Source: Caenimonas soli
GTDB lineage: Bacteria > Pseudomonadota > Gammaproteobacteria > Burkholderiales > Burkholderiaceae_C
Length of the DNA stretch: 64,000 bases
NCBI RefSeq assembly: GCF_013155545.1
Contig: NZ_JABJVV010000008.1
Location: 62,001 to 126,000, forward strand
Direction: 5' to 3'
The notes beneath the pieces were generated by a model. It was not told where the DNA came from. It did no database searches and was given only the letters and a program-made list of their open reading frames with translations. Made by a program: the position numbers and the translations under genes. Each line of letters opens with the position of its first letter. Within the stretch, counting starts at the first letter, position 1. This document shows, piece after piece, positions 27,754 to 37,572 of this stretch.

Positions 27754-28455
27754 TCAGTCAGCCAGGTCGAACACCAGCACTTCGGCCTGCTTGCCGCCGG
27801 TGAACGTGACTTCGGCCTCGTTCTCGAGCATGGCCGCGTCACCCGCCACCACCCGCTTGCCGTTCACTTCGAGCTCGCCGCGCACCACGTGCACATAGCC
27901 CTTGCGCGCCGGATCGAGCCTCTGGCTGAAACTCTCGCCGGCATCGAAGAGCCCGGCATAGACGCGGGCGTCGGCGTGGATCAGGACGGAACCTTCGGCG
28001 CCATCCGGCGAAGCCACCAGGCGCAGGCGGCCCCGCTTCTCGCTCTCGGCGAAGGTCTTCTGCTCGTAGCTGGCCGGAATGCCGGTCACGTTGGGTTCGA
28101 TCCAGATCTGCAGGAAATGCGTGGTCTGGTCCTTGGCGTGGTTGAACTCGCTGTGCTGCACGCCGGTGCCGGCGCTCATGCGCTGCACGTCGCCGGGCGG
28201 AATGCCCTTAATGTTGCCCAGCGTGTCCTTGTGGGCCAGGTTGCCCTCCAGCACGTAGCTGATGATCTCCATGTCGCGGTGGCCATGGGTGCCAAAGCCG
28301 GTGCCGGGGGCGATGCGGTCCTCGTTGATCACGCGCAGGTTGCCGAAACCCATGTACTCGGGGTCGTAGTAGTTGGCGAATGAAAAGCTGTGAAAGGACT
28401 TGAGCCAGCCGTGGTCGGCGTAGCCGCGTTCCTGGGATTTGCGCAAGGTCAACAT
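27754..28455 (-). CDS. Pirin family protein (YhaK-like)
   Basis: The 233-aa protein is a pirin of the YhaK/quercetinase-like type, with the metal-site motif GTHGHRDMEIISYVLEG and AHKDTLGN. It is the first gene of the minus operon and is divergently transcribed from the LysR gene at 28582. A GAAAGG site lies upstream of ATG 28455. Together with the DoxX and WrbA-like genes it suggests detoxification of quinones or related electrophiles. Confidence 0.92.
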   Translation of the reverse strand: MLTLRKSQERGYADHGWLKSFHSFSFANYYDPEYMGFGNLRVINEDRIAPGTGFGTHGHRDMEIISYVLEGNLAHKDTLGNIKGIPPGDVQRMSAGTGVQHSEFNHAKDQTTHFLQIWIEPNVTGIPASYEQKTFAESEKRGRLRLVASPDGAEGSVLIHADARVYAGLFDAGESFSQRLDPARKGYVHVVRGELEVNGKRVVAGDAAMLENEAEVTFTGGKQAEVLVFDLAD

Positions 28456-28542
28456 GGTTCTGGCCCTTTCAAAAAACCGTTCGATGTCGTCAATGTAGGG
28501 GCGAACGCGCTGTCAGCGCATCACCCGGATTTGATGGCATCA

Positions 28543-28557
28543 TTCAAAAAATCTGAA
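28543..28557. promoter_or_regulatory. Candidate LysR box between the pirin operon and its regulator
   Basis: TTCA-N7-TGAA at 28543-28557 is a dyad that contains a T-N11-A core (28544-28556), the usual LysR-type site. It lies 25 bp before the LysR start and could serve both divergent promoters. Confidence 0.45.
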
Positions 28558-28581
28558 CGCTAGCTCCCACCCTGCCCATCC

Positions 28582-29517
28582 ATGCAAACCCCGCGTGAAG
28601 TCTTGACTCCCGACGCCCTGGCCCTGCTGCAGGCAGTGGCTCAGGCGGGCAGCTTCGCCGCCGCGGCCCGCGAACTCGGTCTGGTGCCCAGCGCCGTCAC
28701 CTACCGCATACGGCAGATCGAGGACGCCCTGGACGTGCTGCTGTTCGATCGCAGCTCGCGCCAGGCCCGCCTGACCGACGCCGGCGCCGAGCTCCTGCGC
28801 GAGGGCGGGCGGCTGCTGGCGGAAATCGATGCGGTGGCGAACCGCGTCAAGCGGGTCGCCACGGGCTGGGAATCGCAGCTCACCATCGCTATGGATACGG
28901 TGATCTCCTCCTCCACGGTCATGGAGTTGGCCGAGGCCTTCTTCGTCCTGGCGCCGACGACCCGCCTGCGCCTGCGCGACGAGGCGCTTTCCGGAACGCT
29001 GGAGGCGCTCACGGCCGGGCATGCCGACCTCGCCCTGGGTGTCTCCCTGGATCTGGGGAATGCCGCGGGCATCCAGAGCGCCATGCTGGGAGAGCTCGCC
29101 TTCGTGTACGCCGTGGCGCCGCACCATCCGCTTGCAGCAGCCAAGGGCCCGCTGAAGGACGACCTGCTGCAAAAGCACCGGGCGATCGCCGTGGCCGATT
29201 CAGTGCAGCGGGGCACCGCGCTCACGCTGGGCCTTCTGGCCGGCCAGGATGTGCTTACCGTGCCCACCATGGAGGCCAAGCTCGATGCGCAATTGCGGGG
29301 GCTGGGCGGCGGTTTCGTGCCCGAGCCGATGGCGCGCCCCTATGTGGAGAGCGGCCGCCTGGTCGTCAAGGAAGTCGAGCGCGCGTCACGCGTGACGCGC
29401 GTGAGCTACGCGTGGCGCAGCAATGCGGTGCCGGGCCGCGCGCTGCAATGGTGGCTGGGACAGCTCGAAAGCCCGGCGACCCGGCGTGCCCTGCTTGGGC
29501 GGCATACCAGGGCGTGA
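28582..29517 (+). CDS. LysR-type transcriptional regulator
   Basis: The 311-aa protein has an N-terminal winged helix (AVAQAGSFAAAARELGLVPSAVTYRIRQIE) and a LysR substrate-binding domain. Divergence from the pirin-DoxX-quinone reductase-pirin operon suggests that it regulates that operon and itself. The effector is unknown; a quinone or phenolic is plausible. ATG 28582 has no strong ribosome site. Confidence 0.9.
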   Translation: MQTPREVLTPDALALLQAVAQAGSFAAAARELGLVPSAVTYRIRQIEDALDVLLFDRSSRQARLTDAGAELLREGGRLLAEIDAVANRVKRVATGWESQLTIAMDTVISSSTVMELAEAFFVLAPTTRLRLRDEALSGTLEALTAGHADLALGVSLDLGNAAGIQSAMLGELAFVYAVAPHHPLAAAKGPLKDDLLQKHRAIAVADSVQRGTALTLGLLAGQDVLTVPTMEAKLDAQLRGLGGGFVPEPMARPYVESGRLVVKEVERASRVTRVSYAWRSNAVPGRALQWWLGQLESPATRRALLGRHTRA

Positions 29518-29534
29518 TGCGACAATGAACCGCA

Positions 29535-30590
29535 ATGGCTAAACAACTAAGAAACATCGCCGTGATCGGCGCGGGCATCGCGGGCCTCGCTTGCGCCCGG
29601 ACGCTGGCCCAGGCCGGCCACCGGGTGACGGTGCTTGAAAAGGGCGACGCCCCCGGTGGGCGCACGTCCAGCTGCGAAACGCCCTACGGCAGCTTCGACC
29701 ACGGGGCGCAGTACTTCACGGTGCGCGATGCGCGCTTCGAGAAGGTCTTGTCGGTCTCGCCGGGCTTGCGCAAGCCCTGGAGCGCCAACGCCGTGCGCGT
29801 GCTCGACCCGCATGGCCGGGTGGCCGAGGCGGCCCTGCCCTCGCGCGAGCCGCACTGGGTCGGCGTGCAGGCCATGGATTCGATCGCCCGTCACTGGGCC
29901 CAGCCCCTGCTGGACGCCGGCCATCTGGAACTGCGGACGCGGGTTACCCGCATCGAACGCGACGCGCTCGATCCCCAGCGCTGGCAGCTGCAAACCAGCG
30001 GCCCCGAGGATTCGGTGCATGTGTTCTCGGGGTTCGACTCCGTGCTGCTCGCCGTGCCCAGCGCGCTGGCCGGCGGCCTGCTGCGCCAATCGGACCTGGC
30101 GCCGCGGCTGGCGCAACAGATCGAAAAGGTCGAGGTGGCGCCCTGCTGGACGCTGATGCTGGCGTTTCCGCAGGCGGTGCAACCCTCGCTGACGCACCTG
30201 GGGCCCCAATGGAACGCGGCCCTCAGCACCCACCATCGCATCGCCTGGCTTGCCCGCGAATCGTCCAAGCCCAGGCGCGCCCCGGTGGAACGCTGGACCG
30301 TGCAAGCCAGCCCCGCGTGGTCGCAGGAGCACCTCGAGGACGACGCGCCCCGGGTGCAGGCCAAACTGCTCAAGGCGTTCGCCGAGGTCACGGGCATCCG
30401 TGCGGAGCCAGGCTATGCCGAGGTTCACCGCTGGCGCTGGGCCAAGACGCTGGCCCCGCTGGGGCAATCGCATCTGTGGGACGGCAAGGCCGGTGTGGGT
30501 TTGTGCGGCGACTGGTGCCTGGGCCATCGCGTCGAAGACGCTTTCGTCTCCGGCCTCGAACTCGCGCTGAAGGTGCACGCGGACCGTTAA
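29535..30590 (+). CDS. FAD-dependent oxidoreductase (NAD(P)-binding, renalase/amine oxidase-like)
   Basis: The 351-aa protein begins with the FAD-binding motif VIGAGIAGLACARTLAQAGH followed by an acidic strand end and GGRTSS. The C-terminal GLCGDWCLGHRVEDAFVSG is the second FAD contact of this family. The reaction is unknown. GACAAT at 29521-29526 lies 8 nt before ATG 29535 with no ribosome site, so the message may be leaderless. It follows LysR by 17 bp. Confidence 0.87.
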   Translation: MAKQLRNIAVIGAGIAGLACARTLAQAGHRVTVLEKGDAPGGRTSSCETPYGSFDHGAQYFTVRDARFEKVLSVSPGLRKPWSANAVRVLDPHGRVAEAALPSREPHWVGVQAMDSIARHWAQPLLDAGHLELRTRVTRIERDALDPQRWQLQTSGPEDSVHVFSGFDSVLLAVPSALAGGLLRQSDLAPRLAQQIEKVEVAPCWTLMLAFPQAVQPSLTHLGPQWNAALSTHHRIAWLARESSKPRRAPVERWTVQASPAWSQEHLEDDAPRVQAKLLKAFAEVTGIRAEPGYAEVHRWRWAKTLAPLGQSHLWDGKAGVGLCGDWCLGHRVEDAFVSGLELALKVHADR

Positions 30591-30610
30591 GAGCGGAGCA
30601 TGAGCGTCGC

Positions 30611-30680
30611 CGGGCCGCCCCAAGACGCGAAGGCCCCCCTCGGGGGGCAGCGCAGTACACGAAGTGACAAGCGTGGGGGC
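30611..30680. repeat. Comamonadaceae-type intergenic repeat
   Basis: The stretch starts CGGGCCGCCCCAAGACGCGA and contains a CCCCCC/GGGGGG hairpin (30634-30647) before CACGAAGTG and GCGTGGGGGC. I recall very similar stretches scattered between genes in Comamonadaceae genomes. A shorter related copy is at 46321-46369. Confidence 0.55.
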
Positions 30681-30683
30681 ACA

Positions 30684-31577
30684 ATGACTAGAGTGGGGGC
30701 GACATACATCGGCCGGTTTGCGCCCTCGCCGACCGGGCCTCTGCATGCGGGGTCGCTGGTAGCGGCCCTGGCCAGCTGGCTGGACGCACGCGCCCACGGC
30801 GGGCGCTGGCTGGTGCGTATCGAGGATGTGGACATCCCCCGGTGCGCGCCCGGCGCGGCCGAAACGATCCTTCAGCAGCTGACCGCCTGTGGCTTGGTCC
30901 CCGACGAGGAGCCGGTATGGCAATCCCGGCGCGGCGCCCTCTACCAGGCGGCGCTCGACCAGCTCGTGAGCGAGAGCCGGGCCTACCCTTGCGCCTGCTC
31001 GCGCAAGGACATCGAGGAGGCCCTGGCAGCCCAGGGCCATCCCCGCGCACGGCACGCCGAGCTGGTCTACCCCGGCACCTGCCGCCTGGGCCTCGGCGGG
31101 CGCCCGGCCCGTGCCTGGCGCTTCAAGACCGAGCCGGGGCTCATCGAGTGGCATGACCGGAGGCTGGGTGCGCAGCAGCAGGATCTGGCCCGCGAAGTCG
31201 GCGACTTCGTGCTCAAGCGCGCCGATGGCCTGTGGGCCTACCAACTCGCCGTGGTGGTCGACGATGCGCAACAGGGAATCACCCAGATCGTGCGCGGCGA
31301 AGATCTCGCGGACAACACGGCGCGCCAGATCGTGCTGCAGCAAGCCCTGCGGCTGCCCACGCCCGGCTACCTGCACACCGCGCTGGTATTGGGGCCCAAC
31401 GGCGAAAAGCTCTCCAAGCAGAACGGCGCCCGGCCACTGGATACCAGCCGGCCACTCCTGGCGCTCAACGCCGCCGCCCAGGTGCTCGGCCTGCCCGAGC
31501 AACGGCTTTCGACCGCGCAGGCGCTGGCCTCGTGGCAGGCGCAATGGCGCGACTCCTACAATCTGCCGGGTGACTGA
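30684..31577 (+). CDS. gluQ: Glutamyl-queuosine tRNA(Asp) synthetase
   Basis: GluQ attaches glutamate to queuosine 34 of tRNA-Asp. The protein of about 297 aa is a truncated glutamyl-tRNA synthetase core without an anticodon-binding domain. It has the HIGH-like [14 protein letters not shown], zinc-site cysteines in [11 protein letters not shown] and YPGTC, and the KMSKS-like KLSKQNG. Starts are uncertain: ATG 30684 is given, but GTG 30693 fits a leaderless start behind CACAAT (30680-30685). An ATG at 30600 would translate the repeat and is unlikely. It overlaps trmB by 8 bp. Confidence 0.93.
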   Translation: MTRVGATYIGRFAPSPTGPLHAGSLVAALASWLDARAHGGRWLVRIEDVDIPRCAPGAAETILQQLTACGLVPDEEPVWQSRRGALYQAALDQLVSESRAYPCACSRKDIEEALAAQGHPRARHAELVYPGTCRLGLGGRPARAWRFKTEPGLIEWHDRRLGAQQQDLAREVGDFVLKRADGLWAYQLAVVVDDAQQGITQIVRGEDLADNTARQIVLQQALRLPTPGYLHTALVLGPNGEKLSKQNGARPLDTSRPLLALNAAAQVLGLPEQRLSTAQALASWQAQWRDSYNLPGD

Positions 31578-32301
31578 ACCCGGCAAGACCCCTCCCCCAC
31601 CCGCTGCGCCCGATGGCGTGGCCCATCCCAGAACCATACGCAGCTTCGTGCGCCGTGCGGGCCGCACCACGACGGGCCAGGCCAAGGCCTTCGAGCAGCT
31701 CGGGCCGCGCTTCCTGCTGCCCTACCAGCCGCAGCCGCTCGATTTCCAGGCGGCCTTCGGCCGTGACGCGCCCACCATCCTGGAGATCGGCTTCGGCATG
31801 GGCGAGGCCACGGCGCATATCGCGGCGCTCATGCCCGAGAATAATTTTCTTTGCTGCGAGGTCCACGAGCCCGGCGTGGGCGCGTTGCTCAAGCGCATCG
31901 GCGAGCACGGCCTCGCCAACATCCGCATCGTGCAGCACGACGCCGTGGAGGTGATGGAGCACATGCTGCCTGAAGCCAGCCTGGCGGGCGTCCACATCTT
32001 CTTTCCCGATCCCTGGCACAAGCTGCGCCACAACAAGCGCCGCCTGGTGCAGCCGGCGCTGATCGCACGGTTGGTCTCGCGCCTGCAGCCAGGTGGCTAC
32101 ATCCATTGCGCAACCGACTGGCAACCTTACGCGCAGCAGATGCTGGAAGTGCTGTCCGCGGAGCCGCAACTGGCGAACACGGCGCCCGACTATGCGCCGC
32201 GCCCGCACTACCGCCCACTCACCAAATTCGAGAACCGCGGCCTCAAACTGGGCCACGGAGTCTGGGACCTGGTGTTTCGCCGAAAAGAGGATCAACGGTG
32301 A
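31570..32301 (+). CDS. trmB: tRNA (guanine-N7)-methyltransferase
   Basis: TrmB methylates G46 in tRNA variable loops using SAM. The 243-aa protein has the SAM motif [12 protein letters not shown] and the hallmark [16 protein letters not shown]. No ATG is available at the right place; GTG 31570, overlapping the end of gluQ by 8 bp, gives a normal length with a Pro-rich N-terminus. Its stop overlaps the next gene by 4 bp. Confidence 0.92.
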   Translation: MTEPGKTPPPPAAPDGVAHPRTIRSFVRRAGRTTTGQAKAFEQLGPRFLLPYQPQPLDFQAAFGRDAPTILEIGFGMGEATAHIAALMPENNFLCCEVHEPGVGALLKRIGEHGLANIRIVQHDAVEVMEHMLPEASLAGVHIFFPDPWHKLRHNKRRLVQPALIARLVSRLQPGGYIHCATDWQPYAQQMLEVLSAEPQLANTAPDYAPRPHYRPLTKFENRGLKLGHGVWDLVFRRKEDQR

Positions 32302-35279
32302 ACAACACCCGCGCCCGCGTCTGCGCTCTCTACCTGGTGTTTCTGCTGTCCGGGTTCTGTGGGCTGATCTACGAGTCCATCTGGTCCCACTACCTGAAAT
32401 TGATCCTGGGGCATGCGGCCTATGCGCAGGCGGTAGTTCTCATCATCTTCGTCGGCGGTATGGCGCTAGGCGCCTGGTTGACGAGCCTGCGATCGGAACG
32501 CATCCGCAATCCCATCCTGGTGTATGCCATCGTGGAGGCGGCGGTGGCCGTCATGGCATTCGGCTTCCACTTTGTCTTCGTCAAGGCCTCCGGCTGGGCC
32601 ATGGACTGGCTGCTGCCGGCGGCCTGTCAGGGCGATGGACTCTGCTGGGCCGGCTGGCTCCTGGCCGCGGTCCTCATCCTGCCCGGCGCCGTACTACTCG
32701 GTTCGACCTTTCCGTTAATGAGCGCCGGGATCCTGCGCATGGGCGTTCAACCCGGCCGCGGGCTTTCGACCCTGTACTTTCTCAACAGCGGGGGTGCGGC
32801 GCTCGGCGTTCTGGCGTCGGGCTTCCTGCTGATTCCATCGCTCGGCCTGCCCGGCACGCTGCTCGTTTCGGGCGCATTGAACCTGTTGGCCGCGCTGGCG
32901 GCCTTCCTGGTAACGCGGCTGCCCGGCCCTGAACCTGTGGCACCGGTGCACGGAGCGACCTCCAGCCCCGCAGGCAACACGGGCCGCTGGTTGCTGCTGG
33001 TCGCCGCCGTCACCGGGCTGTCGTCCTTCGTCTACGAGGTGGTCTGGATCCGGATGTTGACCCAGGTGCTGGGGGCCGCTACCCACTCCTTCGAGCTGAT
33101 GCTGGCGAGCTTCATCCTCGGCCTGGCGCTGGGTGCCTGGTGGATACGCAAACGCATCGACACTCTCGCCCGGCCCGAGCGCATGCTGGCCGGCGTGCAG
33201 ATTGCCATGGGCGTCCTGGCGGTGGCGACCTTGCCGCTTTACAGCTGGTGCTTCGAAGCGATGGCCCTCACCTTGAAGGGCCTCTCACGCAGCGGGGAAG
33301 CCTATGCCTTCTTCATGGGCGCGAGCGCGGTGATGACGATGGCCGTGATGCTCCCGGCGACGTTCTGCGCGGGCATGACACTCCCCTTGCTCACCAGCAT
33401 GCTGCTCCAGCGCGGCGGCGGTGAGCGGGAAATCGGCCGTGCCTACGGCGCCAACACCCTCGGGGCGATCCTGGGGGTACTGGCCACCGTCTTCTGGCTG
33501 ATGCCCGCGGCCGGCCTCAAATGGACGCTGGCCGCCGCCGCGGCCATCGACATCCTGCTGGGCGCCGCCATCCTGTGGCACTTCCGCTCCAAATGGTCCG
33601 GCCGGCCCTGGGCATTGGCCTCGGCTGGCGTCTCGCTCGCGCTGGTCCTGGGGATCCCGCTGCTGGTGGCGCTTCCGGTGGAAAAGACCGCCTCCGGCGT
33701 CTTCCGCAGCGGCGAGCCCCGCCTCAGTGGCCACAGCAAGGCGATCTTCTCGCGCGACGGCCGCACCGCGTCCATCACGGTGCTGGAACGCCGCGATGGC
33801 GTGCGCACCCTGCTGACCAACGGCAAGTCTGATGGCGCCACACACCCGGCCGGAGCCCGACTGACGTCGGACGACCACACGACCGTCATGCTGGGCGCGC
33901 TGGGCCCCGCCCACCATCCGCAGGCCAGGCGCGCCGCCGTCGTGGGCCTGGGCACCGGGATCACCTCGGCCGTCCTGCTCGAGTCGGGGCGCATCGAATC
34001 GGTCGACACCATAGAGATCGAGCCGATGGTCATCGCGGCGGCCCAGCATTTCCGGCCGCGCAACGCCGCGGTGTTCGACGACCCGCGCAGCCGCATTGTC
34101 ATCGACGACGCGCGGGCCCACCTGGCGCGCGCCCGGTTGAAGTACGACCTGATTGTTTCGGAGCCGTCCAATCCCTGGGTCAGCGGCGTCTCGGGGCTGT
34201 TCACCACCCAGTTCTATGAAGGCGTCGCCCGGCAATTGGCGCCGCAAGGTCATTTTGTCCAGTGGTTTCATGTGTACGAGGCCAGCCCCGAAATGGTCGG
34301 CTCGGTGATCAAGGCGTTGTCGAAGACCTTCCCCGACTACAAGGTCTATGCGCCCAACATTGCCGATCTGGTCCTGGTCGCGCGGGCCGACGGCGGCAAG
34401 GTCCAGCTTTCGCCGGACCTGTTTTCGTCTGCCGGCATGGCCGGCCATTTGCGGCGCATCGGCATCGACAGCGTCGAGCGGCTGGCCGCGCACGAGGCTG
34501 GGCACCACACCACCATCCAGCTGCTTTCGGGCGGCTACGGTGCGCCCGCGAATTCGGACTTCTCCCCCTACGTGGACAACCGGGCCGCCCGTGACCGCTT
34601 CATGTCGGCGCGCGCCGACGCGATGTTCCAGATGCATGTGTCGCCCATCCCGTTCCTGGAGTTCGGCAAGCCGGTGCCCGCCTATCTGGGGACGATCGAC
34701 AGCGCCCTGCCGACCATGCCGCGCAAGCTGAACGACCTGGCGGGCGCGTGGCACGGCAGCCGCCTGCTGCGCGGAGAATCCCTGACGCCCGCGCAGCGCA
34801 CGTACCTGGGGCAGCACGAACAGGACTACGAGATCGTGCGCGCGTGGCTATGGGGATGCCAGCCGATGAGCCACCAGACCAGATGGGACGCGGCGATCAC
34901 TGTCGCCAGCGAGGTCAATCCGGGCCTCAGTCCCCAGCAGGCCGCGGCCTTGTGGACCGAGGCTCTGAACGGGCGCTGTGCACGCCAGTTCACCCCTGAG
35001 CAAACGCTGTGGCTCGAACTGTTCCGCGCCGTGGGCAGCCGCGACGCTCGCGCCACGCGCGAGCGCGCCGACCAGCTGCTGGCACTTTCACCGGGCAGCC
35101 AGCGCCAGCTCGAATACCAGGTACTGGCCGCTATCGGCGCGCGCTTCGCGCTCGGCGAGCACGCGGACGCAAAGCACCTGCTCGATCAAGCCGGAGCGGT
35201 GGTGCGCGCGGAACAGATGGAACTGCCGTGGTTTCGCTACCTCGCCTCCGCCCTCTCGGCGCCAGTTCGCGCGCCGTGA
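32298..35279 (+). CDS. Large membrane-fused spermidine synthase-like protein
   Basis: The 993-aa protein has an N-terminal membrane domain of about 12 hydrophobic segments (residues 1 to about 470), a spermidine synthase/SAM-fold domain with [13 protein letters not shown] near residue 549 and [17 protein letters not shown], and a C-terminal region of about 250 residues that looks helical. Such fused proteins are widespread; whether they transfer aminopropyl groups is mostly untested. GTG 32298 is fixed by the 4-bp overlap with trmB and has AAGAGGA upstream. Co-transcription with gluQ-trmB is likely. Confidence 0.82.
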   Translation: MNNTRARVCALYLVFLLSGFCGLIYESIWSHYLKLILGHAAYAQAVVLIIFVGGMALGAWLTSLRSERIRNPILVYAIVEAAVAVMAFGFHFVFVKASGWAMDWLLPAACQGDGLCWAGWLLAAVLILPGAVLLGSTFPLMSAGILRMGVQPGRGLSTLYFLNSGGAALGVLASGFLLIPSLGLPGTLLVSGALNLLAALAAFLVTRLPGPEPVAPVHGATSSPAGNTGRWLLLVAAVTGLSSFVYEVVWIRMLTQVLGAATHSFELMLASFILGLALGAWWIRKRIDTLARPERMLAGVQIAMGVLAVATLPLYSWCFEAMALTLKGLSRSGEAYAFFMGASAVMTMAVMLPATFCAGMTLPLLTSMLLQRGGGEREIGRAYGANTLGAILGVLATVFWLMPAAGLKWTLAAAAAIDILLGAAILWHFRSKWSGRPWALASAGVSLALVLGIPLLVALPVEKTASGVFRSGEPRLSGHSKAIFSRDGRTASITVLERRDGVRTLLTNGKSDGATHPAGARLTSDDHTTVMLGALGPAHHPQARRAAVVGLGTGITSAVLLESGRIESVDTIEIEPMVIAAAQHFRPRNAAVFDDPRSRIVIDDARAHLARARLKYDLIVSEPSNPWVSGVSGLFTTQFYEGVARQLAPQGHFVQWFHVYEASPEMVGSVIKALSKTFPDYKVYAPNIADLVLVARADGGKVQLSPDLFSSAGMAGHLRRIGIDSVERLAAHEAGHHTTIQLLSGGYGAPANSDFSPYVDNRAARDRFMSARADAMFQMHVSPIPFLEFGKPVPAYLGTIDSALPTMPRKLNDLAGAWHGSRLLRGESLTPAQRTYLGQHEQDYEIVRAWLWGCQPMSHQTRWDAAITVASEVNPGLSPQQAAALWTEALNGRCARQFTPEQTLWLELFRAVGSRDARATRERADQLLALSPGSQRQLEYQVLAAIGARFALGEHADAKHLLDQAGAVVRAEQMELPWFRYLASALSAPVRAP

Positions 35280-35304
35280 TATAGCGAACAGCAACGAGAC
35301 ATAT

Positions 35305-35321
35305 GCCCATCTTGCATGGGC
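35305..35321 (+). terminator. Weak hairpin after the spermidine synthase-like gene
   Basis: GCCCAT and ATGGGC enclose CTTGC and are followed by TTT. An outer pair, ATAT before and GCATAT after, may extend it. The U tract is too short for a strong terminator. Confidence 0.3.
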
Positions 35322-35392
35322 TTTGCAGGCATATCCTTATTGTGGGGGGTGGGGACCCTGGGTTATGGTTTCCAGGCACCGAGGAGCAGGGC

Positions 35393-36550
35393 ATGACTAC
35401 GAAGCGCAGAACATTATTGGGCACGGCGCTCGCCGCAGGTTTGACAGGGCTGGCAGGATTGGGCCTAGGCGGTAACGCCTGGGGCCAGGCGAAAGGCGCC
35501 GCACGCAAGATCGTGCTGGGCCAGTCCGTGCCGCTCACCGGCGCGGCCAGCGAGATCGGGCTGGCATTCGCCGCCGGCGCCAAGCTTTACGTCGATTCCT
35601 TCAACGGCCGCAAGAGCAACCCCGGCTGGAGCTTCGAGCTGCGCCAGATGGATGACGGCTACGACCCGGCCAAGGCCGGCGCCAACGCCAAGAAACTGCT
35701 GGCCGACGGCGCGGATGTGCTCTTCGGCTTTGTCGGCACCGCCAGCAGCGACGCCGGCGCCGCAGTGGCCAAGCAGGATGGCGCGATCTTCTTCGCACCG
35801 TTCGCGGCTTCCGACACGCTGCGCGACGCATCCAACACCAACGTCTTCCATGTGCGTCCCAGCCTGGCCGACGAAGCCTTCAAGATGGTGCGCCACTGTG
35901 CGACGCTGGGGCAGACGCGCATTGCCGTATTGGCCGAAGACGACGCCATGGGCCGCGCCGGTCTGGCGGCCGTCACGCAGGCGCTGAGCGAGCAGAAGCT
36001 CTCTCCGCTGGTCGCCTCCGCCTTCGTGCCCGTCAACAGCGACAAGGTCGACGCCGCCGTGGCCGCGCTCGCCAAGGGACAGCCGCAGGCGATCATCCAG
36101 GTCTCACTGTTCAATTCCACCGCGGCATTCATCCGCAAGATGCGCAAATCCGGCTATGCAGGCGCGTTCCTCAATTTCTCTGTTGTGGGCATCGATCCCC
36201 TCTTCACCGCGCTGGGCAAGGAAATCGGCGGCGTGGTGGTGTCGCAGGTCGTGCCTTCGCCGCGCAGCTCGGCCACGCCCATCGTCAAGGAATACCTGGC
36301 CGCCATCGACAACTCGGACCAGTCGCCTTCCTACGAAAGCCTGGAAGGCTACATCGCGGCCAAGACGCTAGTCGAGGCCGTGCGCCGCGCTGGCAAAGGT
36401 TGGGACACGGCCGGTCTGCAGAAAACCATGGCCTCGATGACGGATTACGACGTCGGCGGTTTCCGCATCAACCTGCGCGCGGGCATTCGCGATTCGGTGC
36501 GCGCCATCGACCTGGTGACGATCACACCGGACGGCAAGATCGTTCGCTGA
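35393..36550 (+). CDS. Branched-chain amino acid-type ABC transporter substrate-binding protein
   Basis: The 385-aa periplasmic protein starts with a Tat-like signal (TTKRRTLLGTALAAGLTG) ending near AWGQA, and has the type I periplasmic binding fold with VLGQSVPLTGAASEIG and the GYDPAKAGANAKKLL block. No permease or ATPase genes adjoin it, so it is an orphan receptor that may share a Liv system encoded elsewhere. GAGGAG precedes ATG 35393. Its last 29 bp overlap the convergent AraC gene. Confidence 0.88.
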   Translation: MTTKRRTLLGTALAAGLTGLAGLGLGGNAWGQAKGAARKIVLGQSVPLTGAASEIGLAFAAGAKLYVDSFNGRKSNPGWSFELRQMDDGYDPAKAGANAKKLLADGADVLFGFVGTASSDAGAAVAKQDGAIFFAPFAASDTLRDASNTNVFHVRPSLADEAFKMVRHCATLGQTRIAVLAEDDAMGRAGLAAVTQALSEQKLSPLVASAFVPVNSDKVDAAVAALAKGQPQAIIQVSLFNSTAAFIRKMRKSGYAGAFLNFSVVGIDPLFTALGKEIGGVVVSQVVPSPRSSATPIVKEYLAAIDNSDQSPSYESLEGYIAAKTLVEAVRRAGKGWDTAGLQKTMASMTDYDVGGFRINLRAGIRDSVRAIDLVTITPDGKIVR

Positions 36551-37535
36551 ACCCGCTGCGCCGCAGCGTCTCGCTCGGCCGCTCGCCGTAGCGCTCACGG
36601 TAGCAGGCCGCAAAGTCGCCGAGGTTGCCGAAGCCCCAGCGGTAGGCGATGTCCGTGACGCTGCCCCGCCCGTCCAGCAATTCGCTGCGCGCACGCTCCA
36701 GCCGGCACTGCTGCAGATAGCGCATCGGCGACGTCCGCAGGCGCTTTTCGAAACCCCGTGTGAGCGCCCGCATGCCCACACCGGCGGCGCGCGCCAGATC
36801 GGCCAGCGTTACCGCCGCGCCCGGGTCCGCGTGCATGAATTCGAGTGCGCGATCTACCGCGTTACGCGGCGCGGCCTGAGCGCCGAGCCGAGGGGACAGC
36901 GAGTGCGGCCACGCCATCAGCAACTCCAGCAAGGCAGCCTCCTGCCAGCGCCGTTCCAGCAGCGGCGCGTGCGGTGACTCGCACACGGGCAACTGGTTCA
37001 GCCGCTGCATCAGGCCCGCCAGGTGCAGGGCGGGTGCGCTGCCGGCCGGCACGAGTTCGCGGCAGCGTAGCGCTTCGCCCGCAGCGTCGCCGAACAATGT
37101 GTGTGCCGCGTCCATCAGGTCCTCGTGCTCGACCTTGAGGTTGAGAAGCCGCAGGTCCGCCGACATGGGCACGTCGGCCGTCACCTCGGGCGGCCGCACG
37201 CCGGCGTTGCCGGCCCGTGCCATTTCATTGCCTACGAGGATCTCGCCGCGCGCTGCGAACGAGAACATCCAGTAGCTGTGCGGCGGCACGCTGCGCGCCG
37301 TGGCGGCGCAGCCGTATTCGATGCTGGAGACGTTCAGGCGTCCCACGTCGAAGCCCGCGAGCCGCATGTCCAGGCGGCCGCGCGTGCGCAGCGCGAGCGA
37401 ATGCGGGCCATACAGCCGCTCCACCAGTTCCACGGCTTCGTCGGCCCGGTCGGTGTTGAACTGCGCCCGCCACCGCAGCGCCGGCACGGCGACGGCCGTG
37501 GCGTCCGGTGCGGCAGGGGCGCTGGGGGCCATCAC
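36522..37535 (-). CDS. AraC family transcriptional regulator
   Basis: The 337-aa protein has an N-terminal AraC-binding-like sensor domain and a C-terminal double helix-turn-helix (about 230-325) with the ending YRWGFGNLGDFAACYRERYGE. It lies 37 bp downstream of, and in the same direction as, a serine hydrolase gene, so it may be its regulator. A 21-bp-spaced direct repeat upstream of that gene is a candidate site. Its 3' end overlaps the convergent binding-protein gene. Confidence 0.9.
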   Translation of the reverse strand: MMAPSAPAAPDATAVAVPALRWRAQFNTDRADEAVELVERLYGPHSLALRTRGRLDMRLAGFDVGRLNVSSIEYGCAATARSVPPHSYWMFSFAARGEILVGNEMARAGNAGVRPPEVTADVPMSADLRLLNLKVEHEDLMDAAHTLFGDAAGEALRCRELVPAGSAPALHLAGLMQRLNQLPVCESPHAPLLERRWQEAALLELLMAWPHSLSPRLGAQAAPRNAVDRALEFMHADPGAAVTLADLARAAGVGMRALTRGFEKRLRTSPMRYLQQCRLERARSELLDGRGSVTDIAYRWGFGNLGDFAACYRERYGERPSETLRRSGFSERSCRPV

Positions 37536-37572
37536 CGCACGCTAGCGCGCGCCCGCACCGCGGTCAACCGGG

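Noticed and set aside
29547..31685. 712-codon minus-strand frame across the FAD oxidoreductase and gluQ
   Set aside because: Both plus-strand genes carry clear family motifs; this frame spans two genes without a break, as shadows do.
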